Shown here one piece after another: positions 40,926-49,780 of a stretch of DNA of 64,000 nt (position 1 is its first letter; each line of letters begins with the position of its first letter). The notes beneath the pieces were generated by a model. The model saw only the letters and a list, made by a program, of their open reading frames with translations. It did not search any database and was not told where the DNA came from. The translations under genes and the position numbers were made by a program. The stretch is from positions 1-64,000 of the forward strand of contig NZ_JAIOJZ010000016.1 in NCBI RefSeq assembly GCF_020404845.1, written 5' to 3'. The DNA comes from Streptomyces hyderabadensis (GTDB lineage: Bacteria > Actinomycetota > Actinomycetes > Streptomycetales > Streptomycetaceae).

Positions 40926-42325
40926 CGCGCACCCCCGTCGATCCGAACCGTCTCCTGTGCCTCGCCGGCGCCCCGCCGCACCATCCGTACCGCCAGCGCG
41001 TGCTTGCACGGACCGCGCCCGCCCCGGTACCTGGCCCACCACAGACAGCTGCACGAGAGCACCCCCGCCTCCTCGCGCACCCGGTGCACATGGCCGTCCT
41101 CGGCCGTGACCGTCCCGATCGCCCCGTCCAGGGCGACCGCGCCCGCCGCAACCAGCGCGCGGGCCGAACGCAGCCGCGGATTGTGACGCTCCACCCGCTC
41201 GGCGTCGTACGGCAGCTCCCGGTGGAAGTAAGCCGCCTCCGCGGTGTCGTACCCCACCCGCCCCGACGTGCCGAGCCGGACCAGGGCCGCACGCACCCGC
41301 TCCGCGGTCAGCCCCGAGGCCGCGGCCAGGTCGGCGATGTCGATCCGCGGCTCCCAGGCGAGGAGCACGGAGACCAACTCGGCGTCCTCGGCGGCCTCGT
41401 CGGTGGCGAGCGCGTCGAGCACACCGCCCTCTCCGGAGAAACCTCGCGAGGCGTCGGGGGACAAGGTGAGGGTGAGGCGCATGCCGGGCAGGAGCACCTC
41501 CCAGGCGGAGGCCGTGGCGGCGGCTCCCGGAGCGAGGGCCGGACCGTAGACCCGCAGGGCCGTGGCGTGCCGCAGCACGCGCTGCAGCGCGACCAGCCGC
41601 TCCGGACCGGGCAGGCACACCGCGCCGGGCACCGCACGCGTCGTCGGCCGCAGCGAACGCCCCGACGGCACCACCCACCGGAGGCCGGGCGCCCCGCTCC
41701 GGCCGCCGCGGGGCAGCGCACGCAGGAAGCGCACCGCCTCGGCCGCGTCCAGCTCGGCCCGCAGGTCGAAGCCGGCCGCTATGACCTGGGCCTCGGCGAA
41801 GCCGCGCAGCCACCGGTCCGGCAGCGGCACCTTCTTCTCCACCACCGGCCCGTCCAGCGTGGTCACGGCCAGCTCCTCGGGGCCGACCCGCAGGTGCAGC
41901 GGGTCGTCGGCGCCGATCCGGGACAGGGCCTCGCGCAGGGGGTCGTTGACGTCGACGTTCGTCGTGCCGCGCCCGACCTCGCCGCCGTCCAGACCGGCCT
42001 CCAGCACGTCCAAGCGGGCGTAGACCCCGCCGCAGCCGGAGAAGGACTCGAAGCGGAGCCGGTCGCCGCCTGCCGTCACCACCGGGTCCAGCGAGGCCCG
42101 CAACTGGGGCTGGAAGTACCGCGCGGCGGCCACGTCGGCCACCGCGAGCAGCGCCGCGGACGCCTTCTGGGGCGACGTCAGGAAACCAGCGAAGAACCGC
42201 GGATGGGCCACGGCGCCGGCGGGCGTCGCACCCCGGGAGGTCTCCAGCCCCAGGCGCTGCCCGTGCGCCGCGGATTCCAGCACGGAGGGTCGTCGATAGG
42301 CCACGGCCTGCAAAGATCGCGTCAT
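40922..42325 (-). CDS. SWIM zinc-finger protein
   Basis: 467 residues. The C-terminal SWIM finger reads CSCLWWARYRGGRGPCKHALA (CxC...CxH) near residue 432, a zinc fold found in DNA-associated and ubiquitin-related proteins. The first 400 residues (AVAYRRPSVLESAAHGQRLGL, VYGPALAPGAAATASAWEVLLPGM) show a conserved but unnamed domain, with a winged-helix-like section DIADLAAASGLTAERVRAALVRLGTSGRVGYD near 365. ATG 42325 chosen. First gene of a two-gene operon with the helical-repeat protein. Confidence 0.85.
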   Translation of the reverse strand: MTRSLQAVAYRRPSVLESAAHGQRLGLETSRGATPAGAVAHPRFFAGFLTSPQKASAALLAVADVAAARYFQPQLRASLDPVVTAGGDRLRFESFSGCGGVYARLDVLEAGLDGGEVGRGTTNVDVNDPLREALSRIGADDPLHLRVGPEELAVTTLDGPVVEKKVPLPDRWLRGFAEAQVIAAGFDLRAELDAAEAVRFLRALPRGGRSGAPGLRWVVPSGRSLRPTTRAVPGAVCLPGPERLVALQRVLRHATALRVYGPALAPGAAATASAWEVLLPGMRLTLTLSPDASRGFSGEGGVLDALATDEAAEDAELVSVLLAWEPRIDIADLAAASGLTAERVRAALVRLGTSGRVGYDTAEAAYFHRELPYDAERVERHNPRLRSARALVAAGAVALDGAIGTVTAEDGHVHRVREEAGVLSCSCLWWARYRGGRGPCKHALAVRMVRRGAGEAQETVRIDGGAR

Positions 42326-42422
42326 GGAAAAACCGTAGAGGCGACCACTGACAATCGCTCCGGCCTGCGGAAACAGCCATGAAGGCCGGGAAGTTGGAGC
42401 AGGCGCCCCACGAGCACGCGGG

Positions 42423-42455
42423 GCCGCGCGCCGGGGGATGACGCCGGCGCGCGGC
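42423..42455. terminator. Hairpin terminator after phoD
   Basis: GCCGCGCGCCGG (42423-42434) and exact complement (42444-42455) around a nine-base loop, just beyond the phoD stop on the minus strand. No T run, typical for this genome type. Confidence 0.65.
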
Positions 42456-42487
42456 ACTCCCGACAGGCTACGGGACCGGACGCGGGG

Positions 42488-44074
42488 CTACTGGCCCACC
42501 CGGCCCGGCCGCAGCACCTTCGTGAACAGCACCGTGCCGTCCTGCTCGCGCAGCCGCACCGTCATCTCGGCGCTGTCGCCGTCGATGTCGACCTCGCCGA
42601 AGAACTGGTAGCCGCCCGCTGGCGAGACGTTCGAGGCGGTCGGCGCCTTCACGAAGACCCGTTCGGGACCGAAGGTGCCGTCCAGCGCGCTGGCCGGGAA
42701 CGCGCCCGCGTTGAGCGGCCCGGAGACGAACTCCCAGAACGGCTCGAAGTCGCCGAAGGCGGCCCGCGAGGGCTGGTAGTGCTGGGCCGAGGTGTGGTGC
42801 ACGTCCGCCGTCAGCCACACCGTGCCGGTGATCCGGCGGTGCTTGATGAAGCGCAGCAGCTCGGCGATCTGCAGCTCGCGCCCCAGGGGTGCGCCGGGGT
42901 CGCCCTGGGCGATCGCCTCGATGTTGGGCGCGCCCTCGGTGGCGTCCGGCACGACGAGTCCGATCGGCATGTCCGCCGCGATGACCTTCCACACCGCACG
43001 CGATCGCGCCAGTTCCCGCTTGAGCCACTCCAACTGCTCGCGGCCCAGGATGCCCTGCGGGTCCACGGTCTGTTCGCCGGGGGAGTTGGCGTTGCGGTAC
43101 GTCCGCATGTCCAGCACGAACACGTCGAGCAGCGGGCCCTGGCGCAGCACCCGGTGCACCCGCCCCTCGCGCGCGCCGGGGCGCAGGGTGGAGATCGGGA
43201 AGTACTCGCTGAACGCGCGCCGGGCGCGGGCGGCCAGGACGTCGACGCTCTTCTCCGTGTACCGGTCGTCCGTGTCCGCGATCACCTGGCCCGGGTACCA
43301 GTTGTTGCGGACCTCGTGGTCGTCCCACTGGATGATCGACGGGACCCGCGCGTTGAAGCGCCGCAGGTTCTCGTCGAGCAGGTTGTAGCGGAAGTTGCCG
43401 CGGAACTCGGCGAGGGTCTCGGCGACCTTGGACTTCTCCTCGGTCGTGATGTTCCGCCAGGTGCTTCCGTCCGGCAGGGCGGCGGTCTCGGCGATGGGGC
43501 CGTCGGCGTAGATGTTGTCGCCGCTGCACAGGAAGAAGTCCGGGTCCAGGGCGCCCATGGCGTCGTAGATGCGGTAGCCGCCGAGGTCCGGGTTGATGCC
43601 CCAGCCCTGCCCGGCGAGGTCGCCGGACCACACGAAACGCACGCCCTCGCGGCGGCGGACCGGCACGGTGCGGAAGGTGCCGGTGACCGGCTCGCCCGTG
43701 CGGCGCGGGTCGTCCGGGTCGGCGAGGAGCACGCGGTAGTGGATCTGCTCGCCCGGCGGCAGACCGCGCAGCTGCGTGGTGCCGGTGAAGTCGGTGTCGC
43801 GCCCGAGCAGCGGACCGTGCCACCGGTGCGGGTTGCGGAACGACTCGGTCGCCGAGGTCTCGACGATCATCCGGGCCGGCCGGTCGGACCGCACCCAGAC
43901 CAGGCCGGAGTGGGAGGTCACGTCTCCCGTCTGCACGCCCCAGCCCGCCCCCGGCCGCCCCGATCGGGCGAACGCCGGCGCCGCTCCCAGGGCGGTGGGC
44001 AGGGTCAGGGCGGCCGACGCGGCGAGCGAACCGCGCAGCACGCTGCGGCGGCCGGGCAACGGACGGTGTGACAT
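42488..44074 (-). CDS. phoD: Alkaline phosphatase D, Tat-secreted
   Basis: Extracellular phosphodiesterase/phosphatase of the PhoD family. 528 residues: Tat signal RRSVLRGSLAASAALTLP ending at AFA, N-terminal Fn-like domain (GLVWVRSDRPARMIVETS), then the catalytic domain with FVWSGDLAGQGWG, FFLCSGDNIYADGP, IIQWDDHEVRNNW, DMRTYR and the late WLTADVHHTSAQHY, which supply the iron/calcium ligands. ATG 44074 has GGAGGCG upstream. Monocistronic, flanked by hairpins. PhoP control is common for this family but no Pho box was identified. Confidence 0.93.
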   Translation of the reverse strand: MSHRPLPGRRSVLRGSLAASAALTLPTALGAAPAFARSGRPGAGWGVQTGDVTSHSGLVWVRSDRPARMIVETSATESFRNPHRWHGPLLGRDTDFTGTTQLRGLPPGEQIHYRVLLADPDDPRRTGEPVTGTFRTVPVRRREGVRFVWSGDLAGQGWGINPDLGGYRIYDAMGALDPDFFLCSGDNIYADGPIAETAALPDGSTWRNITTEEKSKVAETLAEFRGNFRYNLLDENLRRFNARVPSIIQWDDHEVRNNWYPGQVIADTDDRYTEKSVDVLAARARRAFSEYFPISTLRPGAREGRVHRVLRQGPLLDVFVLDMRTYRNANSPGEQTVDPQGILGREQLEWLKRELARSRAVWKVIAADMPIGLVVPDATEGAPNIEAIAQGDPGAPLGRELQIAELLRFIKHRRITGTVWLTADVHHTSAQHYQPSRAAFGDFEPFWEFVSGPLNAGAFPASALDGTFGPERVFVKAPTASNVSPAGGYQFFGEVDIDGDSAEMTVRLREQDGTVLFTKVLRPGRVGQ

Positions 44075-44208
44075 GGATGCGCCTCCAGGGACGGGATCCG
44101 GCCGGTGTACGGGCCAGGGTTCGAGCCAGTGTGCAGAGCCAGACCTACTGGCACCGCGCGGCGCCCACGGAAATTGCGGGTGAACAACCCGGACGACGCC
44201 CCGGGGGT

Positions 44209-44230
44209 CCCGGGGTCCTGAGGCCCCGGG
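44209..44230. terminator. Hairpin after MocR gene
   Basis: CCCGGGG (44209-44215) and CCCCGGG (44224-44230) with an eight-base loop, 33 bases beyond the regulator's stop on the minus strand. Small but very GC-rich. Confidence 0.5.
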
Positions 44231-44262
44231 CAATCCGTCGCCCGCCCGCGGCGGGTGCCGCG

Positions 44263-45783
44263 TCACACGGCCCGTGCCATCCTCGCCACCCCTGCCCGGA
44301 TCCGTGCCGGTGTCAGATGCGCGTACCCCAGCACCAGCCGCACCTCTTTCCCCGCTACCGGACCGTCGCCCGCCGGACCGTCGCTCACCGGCCGGTCGCC
44401 CACCGGACCGTCGCCCACCGGTCCACGGCCGGCACCGCCGTGCGCGTACGCCGTCAGCGGGCGCACCGCGACGCCCGCCTCCGTCACGCGCGCGAGGAAC
44501 CCCTCCTCGGGCCCGTACCGCTCCGGAAGCGTGGCGATGGCGTGCAGGCCGGCGGCGATGCCGGTGACCCGTGAGCCGGGGAAGTGCTCGGCCAGCGCGG
44601 CCACCAGGGCGTCGCGGCGCTCCCGGTAGGCGCGCTGGCAGACCCGGAGCCTGCGGTCGTAGTCGCCATGCTCGACGAAACGGGAGAAGACCGCCTGGTC
44701 GAGGGCCGGGTGCCCGAGGTCGGTGGTGCGCTTGCGCTCGACGACGTCGTCCGCCAGCCAGTCGGGCACCAGCAGCCAGCCCAGCCGCAGCCCCGGGGCG
44801 AGGGACTTGCTGACCGATCCCGTATAGGCGACGCGTTCCGGATCGAGCCCCTGGAGCGCGCCCACGGGGGCACGGTCGTAGCGGAAGTCGCCGTCGTAGT
44901 CGTCCTCCAGGACGAGGCCGTCCACGGACCGTGCCCAGTCGAGCAGTTCGGCGCGCCGCCGCGCCGAGTAGGCGATCCCGGTGGGGAACTGGTGGGCCGG
45001 TGTCGTCACCACGAGCCGGACACCCGACGCGTACAGCGGGCCCGTGGCGAGGCCCTCGTCGTCAAGGGGGAGGGGCACGGTGCCGAGGCCCGCCGTGGCA
45101 TACAGGGCGTGGTGCTGAGGGCTGCCGGGGTCCTCGACACCGGCGGTGCGCGTCCCGCGCGCGTGGAGCACGCCCGCCAGCAGCGAGGTGGCCTGTGCCA
45201 CGCCGGAGACCACCATGATCCGTTCCGGGTCCGCCACCACGCCCCGGCGCCGCGCGAGCAGCTCGGCCAGCGCGGTCCGCAGCCGGGGCAGCCCGCGCGG
45301 GTCGGGGTAGCCGAGGCCCTCGTGCGGCAGCTCCGCCAGCACGCTCCGCTGCGCGGCGGCCCACGCCGAGCGCGGGAAGAGCGACAGATCCGGTGTCCCC
45401 GGCACGAAGTCGACGTGATCGGCGGGGGAGCGCGGGGCGAGATCACGCGTACGCGGACGGGCGGCCCGTACGGCGTCCCCCACCCACGTCCCCGCGCCCC
45501 GCCCGCTGCGCAGGTAGCCCTCGGCCGTCAGCTGCTCGTACGCCTCCGTCACCAGTCCCCGCGACACCTTGAGGTCGGCCGCCAGGTCGCGGCTGGACGG
45601 GAGGCGGGTGCCCGGCGTGAGCCGGCCCGAGCGAACCGCGTCGCGCAGGGCCTCTTGCAAGGCGCGGCCACGCGCGCGTGCCGGTGCCGAGGCGGCGGGC
45701 AGCAGCAACTCCCAGGCCGCGCTGCCGGCGGCGGAGTCCGGAGGGCCGCCAGGAGGGCCGCCCGGACCGGTCGACCGCGTCAT
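44263..45783 (-). CDS. MocR/PdxR-type regulator (GntR winged helix plus aminotransferase fold)
   Basis: 506 residues. N-terminal winged helix (ALQEALRDAVRSGRLTPGTRLPSSRDLAADLKVSRGLVTEAYEQLTAEGYLRSGRGAGTWV) and a fold-type I aminotransferase domain with VLEDDYDGDFRYDRAPVGALQGLDPERVAYTGSVSKSLAPGLRLGWLLVP, in which the PLP-binding lysine is in SVSKSLAPG. Such regulators sense PLP or amino acids. Near the C-terminus is a short tandem repeat of VGDGPVGDRPVSDGPAGDGPVAG type, six-residue units encoded by a DNA repeat at about 44355-44425. Divergent from the membrane-protein gene that opens the right-hand cluster. Confidence 0.92.
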   Translation of the reverse strand: MTRSTGPGGPPGGPPDSAAGSAAWELLLPAASAPARARGRALQEALRDAVRSGRLTPGTRLPSSRDLAADLKVSRGLVTEAYEQLTAEGYLRSGRGAGTWVGDAVRAARPRTRDLAPRSPADHVDFVPGTPDLSLFPRSAWAAAQRSVLAELPHEGLGYPDPRGLPRLRTALAELLARRRGVVADPERIMVVSGVAQATSLLAGVLHARGTRTAGVEDPGSPQHHALYATAGLGTVPLPLDDEGLATGPLYASGVRLVVTTPAHQFPTGIAYSARRRAELLDWARSVDGLVLEDDYDGDFRYDRAPVGALQGLDPERVAYTGSVSKSLAPGLRLGWLLVPDWLADDVVERKRTTDLGHPALDQAVFSRFVEHGDYDRRLRVCQRAYRERRDALVAALAEHFPGSRVTGIAAGLHAIATLPERYGPEEGFLARVTEAGVAVRPLTAYAHGGAGRGPVGDGPVGDRPVSDGPAGDGPVAGKEVRLVLGYAHLTPARIRAGVARMARAV

Positions 45784-45944
45784 GAAAGAAGTCCCCCGAA
45801 CATCACGTCAGCACCACGTCTTCTCAACCATCTCCACTTTACGAGGGGTTGGGCCCGCTGGTGCGTAAACAGGAGTGACAGACCACAGCGAGGGGGCAGG
45901 CCGAGGCCACGCCCCGGAATCGTACGCGCAATCCAGGAGCGCCC

Positions 45945-46451
45945 GTGGACGCCAAGAACCGTTTCGAGACGAAGACCACCTTCGCACTCTCCAGACTCGA
46001 ATGGCTGGGCTTTCTCACCGTATCGCTCGTGCTCGCATTCCAGCACCTCACGGAAATCCGCTGGGCCGTCTTCGTGCTGCTGTTCGCGGTGATCGACGTC
46101 GTCGGCTACCTGCCCGGCGCGATCGCCTTCCGGCGCAGCCCGGACGGACACGTTCCACGCGGCTTCTACGTGGCCTACAACACCATGCACAGCCTGGTCA
46201 CAGCGGGTGTCCTGGCCGGGGCGTGGGCGCTGTTCGTCCGGCCGGAATGGGCCCTGCTCGCCCTTCCGATCCACCTCATGATCGACCGGGCCCTCTTCGG
46301 GAACTCCCTCAAACCCTTCGGTGTCGCCTTCGAGCCGGAAACCACTCCGGAGTTCCGCAGGTTCGAGCAGCGGTATCACTCGGCGGTGGATTCCGGTGAA
46401 AGCGCCGCCACGCGGCCCTCCGTGGAGGACGCCGATGCCGTCCGTACTTGA
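45945..46451 (+). CDS. Small integral membrane protein, first gene of right-hand cluster
   Basis: 168 residues with four hydrophobic segments: LEWLGFLTVSLVLAF, WAVFVLLFAVIDVVGYLPGAIAF, LVTAGVLAGAWALFV and WALLALPIHLMIDRALF. No family recognised. Histidines and arginines at membrane borders (FQHLTEIRW, HLMIDR) might bind a cofactor. GTG 45945 has AGGAG upstream. It overlaps the DUF2156 gene by 17 bases, so the two are translated together. Confidence 0.8.
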   Translation: MDAKNRFETKTTFALSRLEWLGFLTVSLVLAFQHLTEIRWAVFVLLFAVIDVVGYLPGAIAFRRSPDGHVPRGFYVAYNTMHSLVTAGVLAGAWALFVRPEWALLALPIHLMIDRALFGNSLKPFGVAFEPETTPEFRRFEQRYHSAVDSGESAATRPSVEDADAVRT

Positions 46452-47397
46452 CACACTCGCCGCACACAGCGACAACCCCAGTTCCTTTCTCGCCCTCAAC
46501 AGCGGGAACGAGTACTTCCACGACGACGGCTTCGACGGCACCTGCGCCTACCGCACCTCGGGCCGCTACGTACTGCAATTCGGCGGCCCGTTCACCGCGC
46601 CGGAACACCGTGCACGCCTGCTGAACGCGTTCGCCGCCCACGCCGGCCGCCGTCTGGTCGCCGTACAACTGCAGCGGGCGGACGCCGAGCTGTACGCGGC
46701 GCACGGCTTCACGGTCAACCAGCTCGGGGCGTCGTACGCGGTCGACCTCAGCCGTTTCACGCTGCGCGGCTCACGCTTCGTCCGGCTGCGGAACAAGATC
46801 TCGCGCGCCCGGCGGGCGGGCCTGGAAGTCGCCGAGGTCATGGCCGGCGACGACTGCGCCGAACTGGACCGGATCGACCAGTGCTGGCTGCGGGACAAGG
46901 GCCGGCACGTCAAGGAGCTGCGCTTCCTGGTCGGCCAGCGCAACGGGAGCCTGCAGCGGCACCGCCGTCTGTTCGTCGGGCGGATCGGCGGCGAGACGGC
47001 CGGCTACATCAACTACTCGCCGGTCTACGGCAGCCGCTCCGGCTGGCTGCACGACCTCAGCCGGCGCCGCCCCGACGCTCCGCCCGGCGTGATGGAGGCG
47101 CTCAACGCCACCGTCATGGAACGGCTGACCGCCGAAGGAGCGGGCTGGCTGCACTTCGGCTTCACCCCGTTCACCGGGCTCGACCCGGAGCACGAACTGC
47201 CCGGCGCCAGCCGTATGTTCACCCGGCTCGCCCGTTTCCTGGCCGAGCGCGGCGAGGTGATCTACCCGGCGGCCTCCCAGCTCGAGTACAAGCAGAAGTG
47301 GGCCCCGCACGTGGTGCTGCCGGAGTACATCGCCTTCCGCGGCAGGCCCCGCCCCGGCGCGGTCTGGCAGTTGCTGCGCGCCACCAACGCCCTGTGA
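46435..47397 (+). CDS. DUF2156-type GNAT transferase
   Basis: 320 residues resembling the C-terminal catalytic domain of phosphatidylglycerol lysyltransferases and FemX-like aminoacyl or acyl transferases: FHDDGFDGTCAYRTSGRYVLQFGGPFTAPEHRARLL, SRFVRLRNKISRARRAGLEV, LHDLSRRRPDAPPGVMEALNATVMERLTAEGAGWLHFGFTPFTGL and YKQKWAPHVVLPEYIAF. The first, membrane-flippase half of full-length enzymes is absent; the small membrane protein just upstream may substitute. ATG 46435 has GGAGG upstream. Probably transfers an acyl or aminoacyl group in the cluster product or a lipid. Confidence 0.83.
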   Translation: MPSVLDTLAAHSDNPSSFLALNSGNEYFHDDGFDGTCAYRTSGRYVLQFGGPFTAPEHRARLLNAFAAHAGRRLVAVQLQRADAELYAAHGFTVNQLGASYAVDLSRFTLRGSRFVRLRNKISRARRAGLEVAEVMAGDDCAELDRIDQCWLRDKGRHVKELRFLVGQRNGSLQRHRRLFVGRIGGETAGYINYSPVYGSRSGWLHDLSRRRPDAPPGVMEALNATVMERLTAEGAGWLHFGFTPFTGLDPEHELPGASRMFTRLARFLAERGEVIYPAASQLEYKQKWAPHVVLPEYIAFRGRPRPGAVWQLLRATNAL

Positions 47398-47469
47398 GCC
47401 ACCTCGTCCACGGCCGCGCGGGTGCCGCGCCGATTCCGTATTCATCCCATCCTGGAGGACCGCACGCCC

Positions 47470-48603
47470 ATGAGATTCCTAGAGCGTGAACGCGCCACCC
47501 TCGCGAAGCTGCTGCCCGAACTGGACCCCGCCCTGCGCGAGGCCCCGCTGATGGAACTGGAGCGGCCGGGCAGCCCGGGCATCCGGCACTTCCGGGACAG
47601 CGGTGGTCCGGGTCTGCTCGTCCCCGAGGCCCACCAGGGCCGGGGCGCCACCGCGCTCGACGCCCTGCGGGTGCAGCGGGCCATCGGCAGCCGCTCGCCG
47701 TCCCTGGCCGTGGCCACCACCATGCACCACTTCTCCATGGCCACCCTGGTCGCCATCGGCGGCCTCGGCGACGGTCTGGAGTGGCTGCTGATCGAGGGCG
47801 TGGCCTCGTCCAACCGCGTGATCGCCTCCGGTTTCGCCGAGGGCCGCAGCGGCGCGGGCATCCTCGACCCGTCTATGACCGCCACGGTGACCGCGGACGG
47901 CATCCGGATCAACGGCGTCAAGCGGCCGTGCAGCCTGGCCCACTCCATGGACGTGCTCACCGCCAGCGTGCTGATCCCGCGCGAGGACGGGCAGGGCGAC
48001 GAACTCGCCGTAGCCGTCGTGCCCGCGGAGAGCGAGGGGATGAGCGTCAGCGGCTTCTGGTCCAGCGCCTTCCTCGCCGGGGCCGAGAGCGAACAGGTCA
48101 CGCTCACCGACGTCCTCGTACCGCCGGAACTCCTGCTGCGCACCGGGACGACCTCCGGCGAACAGCTCGACGAACTGCAGACGGCCGGTCTGATCTGGTT
48201 CCAGACGCTGATGACGGGCAGCTACCTCGGCGCCGCGAGCGCGCTGGTGGAGCGGGTGCTGCTGAACGACCGCATCCCCGAGCACGAGCGCGTACGCCTC
48301 TTCGTCGAGACCGAGGCCGCCATGGCCACCGCCGAGGGCGTCGCCCGGCGTATCGACGCCGGTGACCTCGACGAATCGGCGCTCGCCCAGGCGTTGTACG
48401 TGCGCTACGGGGTCCAGGACGCCATCGCCCGAGTCGTCCCGCGCGCGGTCGAACTCCTCGGCGGCCTCAACTTCATGACGTCCGACGAGGTGGGTCATCT
48501 GGCCGCCTGCGCCAACGGACTGTCCCTGCACCCGCCGTCGCGCTCCCGGATGACCGCCCCGCTCTCCGCGTACCTGGCCGACCGGCCGCTCGCCATCGCC
48601 TGA
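47470..48603 (+). CDS. Acyl-CoA dehydrogenase-like protein
   Basis: 377 residues of ACAD fold: GGPGLLVPEAHQGRGATALDALRVQRAIG, MTATVTADGIRINGVKRPCSLAHSMDVLTASVLI, SEQVTLTDVLVPPELLL, and the helical C-domain ending ANGLSLHPPSRSRMTAPL, where YEG would be in a true dehydrogenase. The catalytic glutamate is therefore not in its usual place. It may desaturate or oxidise a carrier-bound chain, or be a monooxygenase variant. In the same orientation as the reductase and aminotransferase genes that follow. Confidence 0.82.
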   Translation: MRFLERERATLAKLLPELDPALREAPLMELERPGSPGIRHFRDSGGPGLLVPEAHQGRGATALDALRVQRAIGSRSPSLAVATTMHHFSMATLVAIGGLGDGLEWLLIEGVASSNRVIASGFAEGRSGAGILDPSMTATVTADGIRINGVKRPCSLAHSMDVLTASVLIPREDGQGDELAVAVVPAESEGMSVSGFWSSAFLAGAESEQVTLTDVLVPPELLLRTGTTSGEQLDELQTAGLIWFQTLMTGSYLGAASALVERVLLNDRIPEHERVRLFVETEAAMATAEGVARRIDAGDLDESALAQALYVRYGVQDAIARVVPRAVELLGGLNFMTSDEVGHLAACANGLSLHPPSRSRMTAPLSAYLADRPLAIA

Positions 48604-48658
48604 CCGCGCCCCCACCGTCCATCGGTGGGCCGAGACCCGTTGGGAGAACACATTCCCC

Positions 48659-49780
48659 ATGCCGTCAGACAACCAGCGTCTCGCCCTCCTGCCCGTCGGC
48701 CGTACGGGACGGCGCGACCGCCCCTCCCTGCTGCTCACCGGCGGTTCCGGAGTGCTCGGACGTGCCCTGATCGACGAGCTGGCACCCGACTTCGACCTGC
48801 TGTGCCTGCGCCGCAGCACACCGTTGCGCGATCCGCGGGTGCGTGAGCTGCAGGGCGACCTGGTCGCTCCCCGGCTCGGCCTGAGCCCGCTGGCCTGGCA
48901 CGAACTGGCCCTCGAGGTGGACGCGGTGCTGCACTGCGCCGCCGAGACCAACTGGCGTACCCCGCCCGAGGACATCACGCGCACCAATCTGCGCGGTGCC
49001 GACACCATGCTCGACCTGGCGGCCCGGGCCGACGCCCCGCTGTACCTGGTGAGTACCGCGTTCGTGGCCAACCCCCTCACCGAGGAGGACCGTCGGCGCT
49101 TCCCGGGTGCGGCCGCCTACCTCGACTCCAAGGCCAGGGCCGAACAGCTGACACGCGAGGCGGGCGTGCCCGGCGCCATCGTCCGGCCCTCGGTCGTCAT
49201 GGGTGACTCCGTCAGCGGGCGGATCGCCGGTCAGCAGGGGCTGACCAGGACGATCGGCTCGATGCTCCTGGGGCAGGCCCCGGTGCTGCCCGGAACCCCC
49301 GAGACCCGGATCGACATGGTGCCCCAGGACTACGTCTCGCGGGCCATCGGCGACCTGGTCCGGGGCGGTGTGGCCGACGGTGAGTACTGGCTGACGGCCG
49401 GCAAGGAGGCCATCGAGCTGCGGGAGTTCGCCGACGTCTGCGCGGACGTCGCCGTACGCCACGGCCTGCCCCGGCCCCAGCGGCCCCGGCTCATCCCCGT
49501 CGATGCCGTGCACCGGCTGCTCCTGCCCATGCTGGAGGGCACCTCGCTGCCCGCGTCCCTGCGGCGGCGGCTGGAGTACTACGCGGAGCTGCTGCTGGTG
49601 TTCCAGCGGGAGCTGCCGTTCGACACCTCCCTCGGGGCACCCGACTGCGGCACCCGCCTGACCCGGGCCGACATCCGGGCCGCGCTCGTGCGCAACGCCG
49701 AGCGCTGGGCCGGGGACAGGGCCGGGCTGCTCAGCCGGAACCGATCCGCCACGACCGCCCCCATGGAGGTGGCGTCATGA
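48659..49780 (+). CDS. Thioester-reductase-like SDR (first)
   Basis: 373 residues, extended SDR of the male-sterility/thioester reductase type: LLLTGGSGVLGRALIDEL cofactor loop, VLHCAAETNWRTPPEDITRTNLRG, LVSTAFVAN, active-site Tyr/Lys in AAYLDSKARAEQL and IVRPSVVMGDS. Such free-standing reductases release carrier-bound acyl chains as aldehydes. Overlaps the class III aminotransferase start by four bases, which suggests aldehyde made here is aminated by the next enzyme. Confidence 0.85.
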   Translation: MPSDNQRLALLPVGRTGRRDRPSLLLTGGSGVLGRALIDELAPDFDLLCLRRSTPLRDPRVRELQGDLVAPRLGLSPLAWHELALEVDAVLHCAAETNWRTPPEDITRTNLRGADTMLDLAARADAPLYLVSTAFVANPLTEEDRRRFPGAAAYLDSKARAEQLTREAGVPGAIVRPSVVMGDSVSGRIAGQQGLTRTIGSMLLGQAPVLPGTPETRIDMVPQDYVSRAIGDLVRGGVADGEYWLTAGKEAIELREFADVCADVAVRHGLPRPQRPRLIPVDAVHRLLLPMLEGTSLPASLRRRLEYYAELLLVFQRELPFDTSLGAPDCGTRLTRADIRAALVRNAERWAGDRAGLLSRNRSATTAPMEVAS

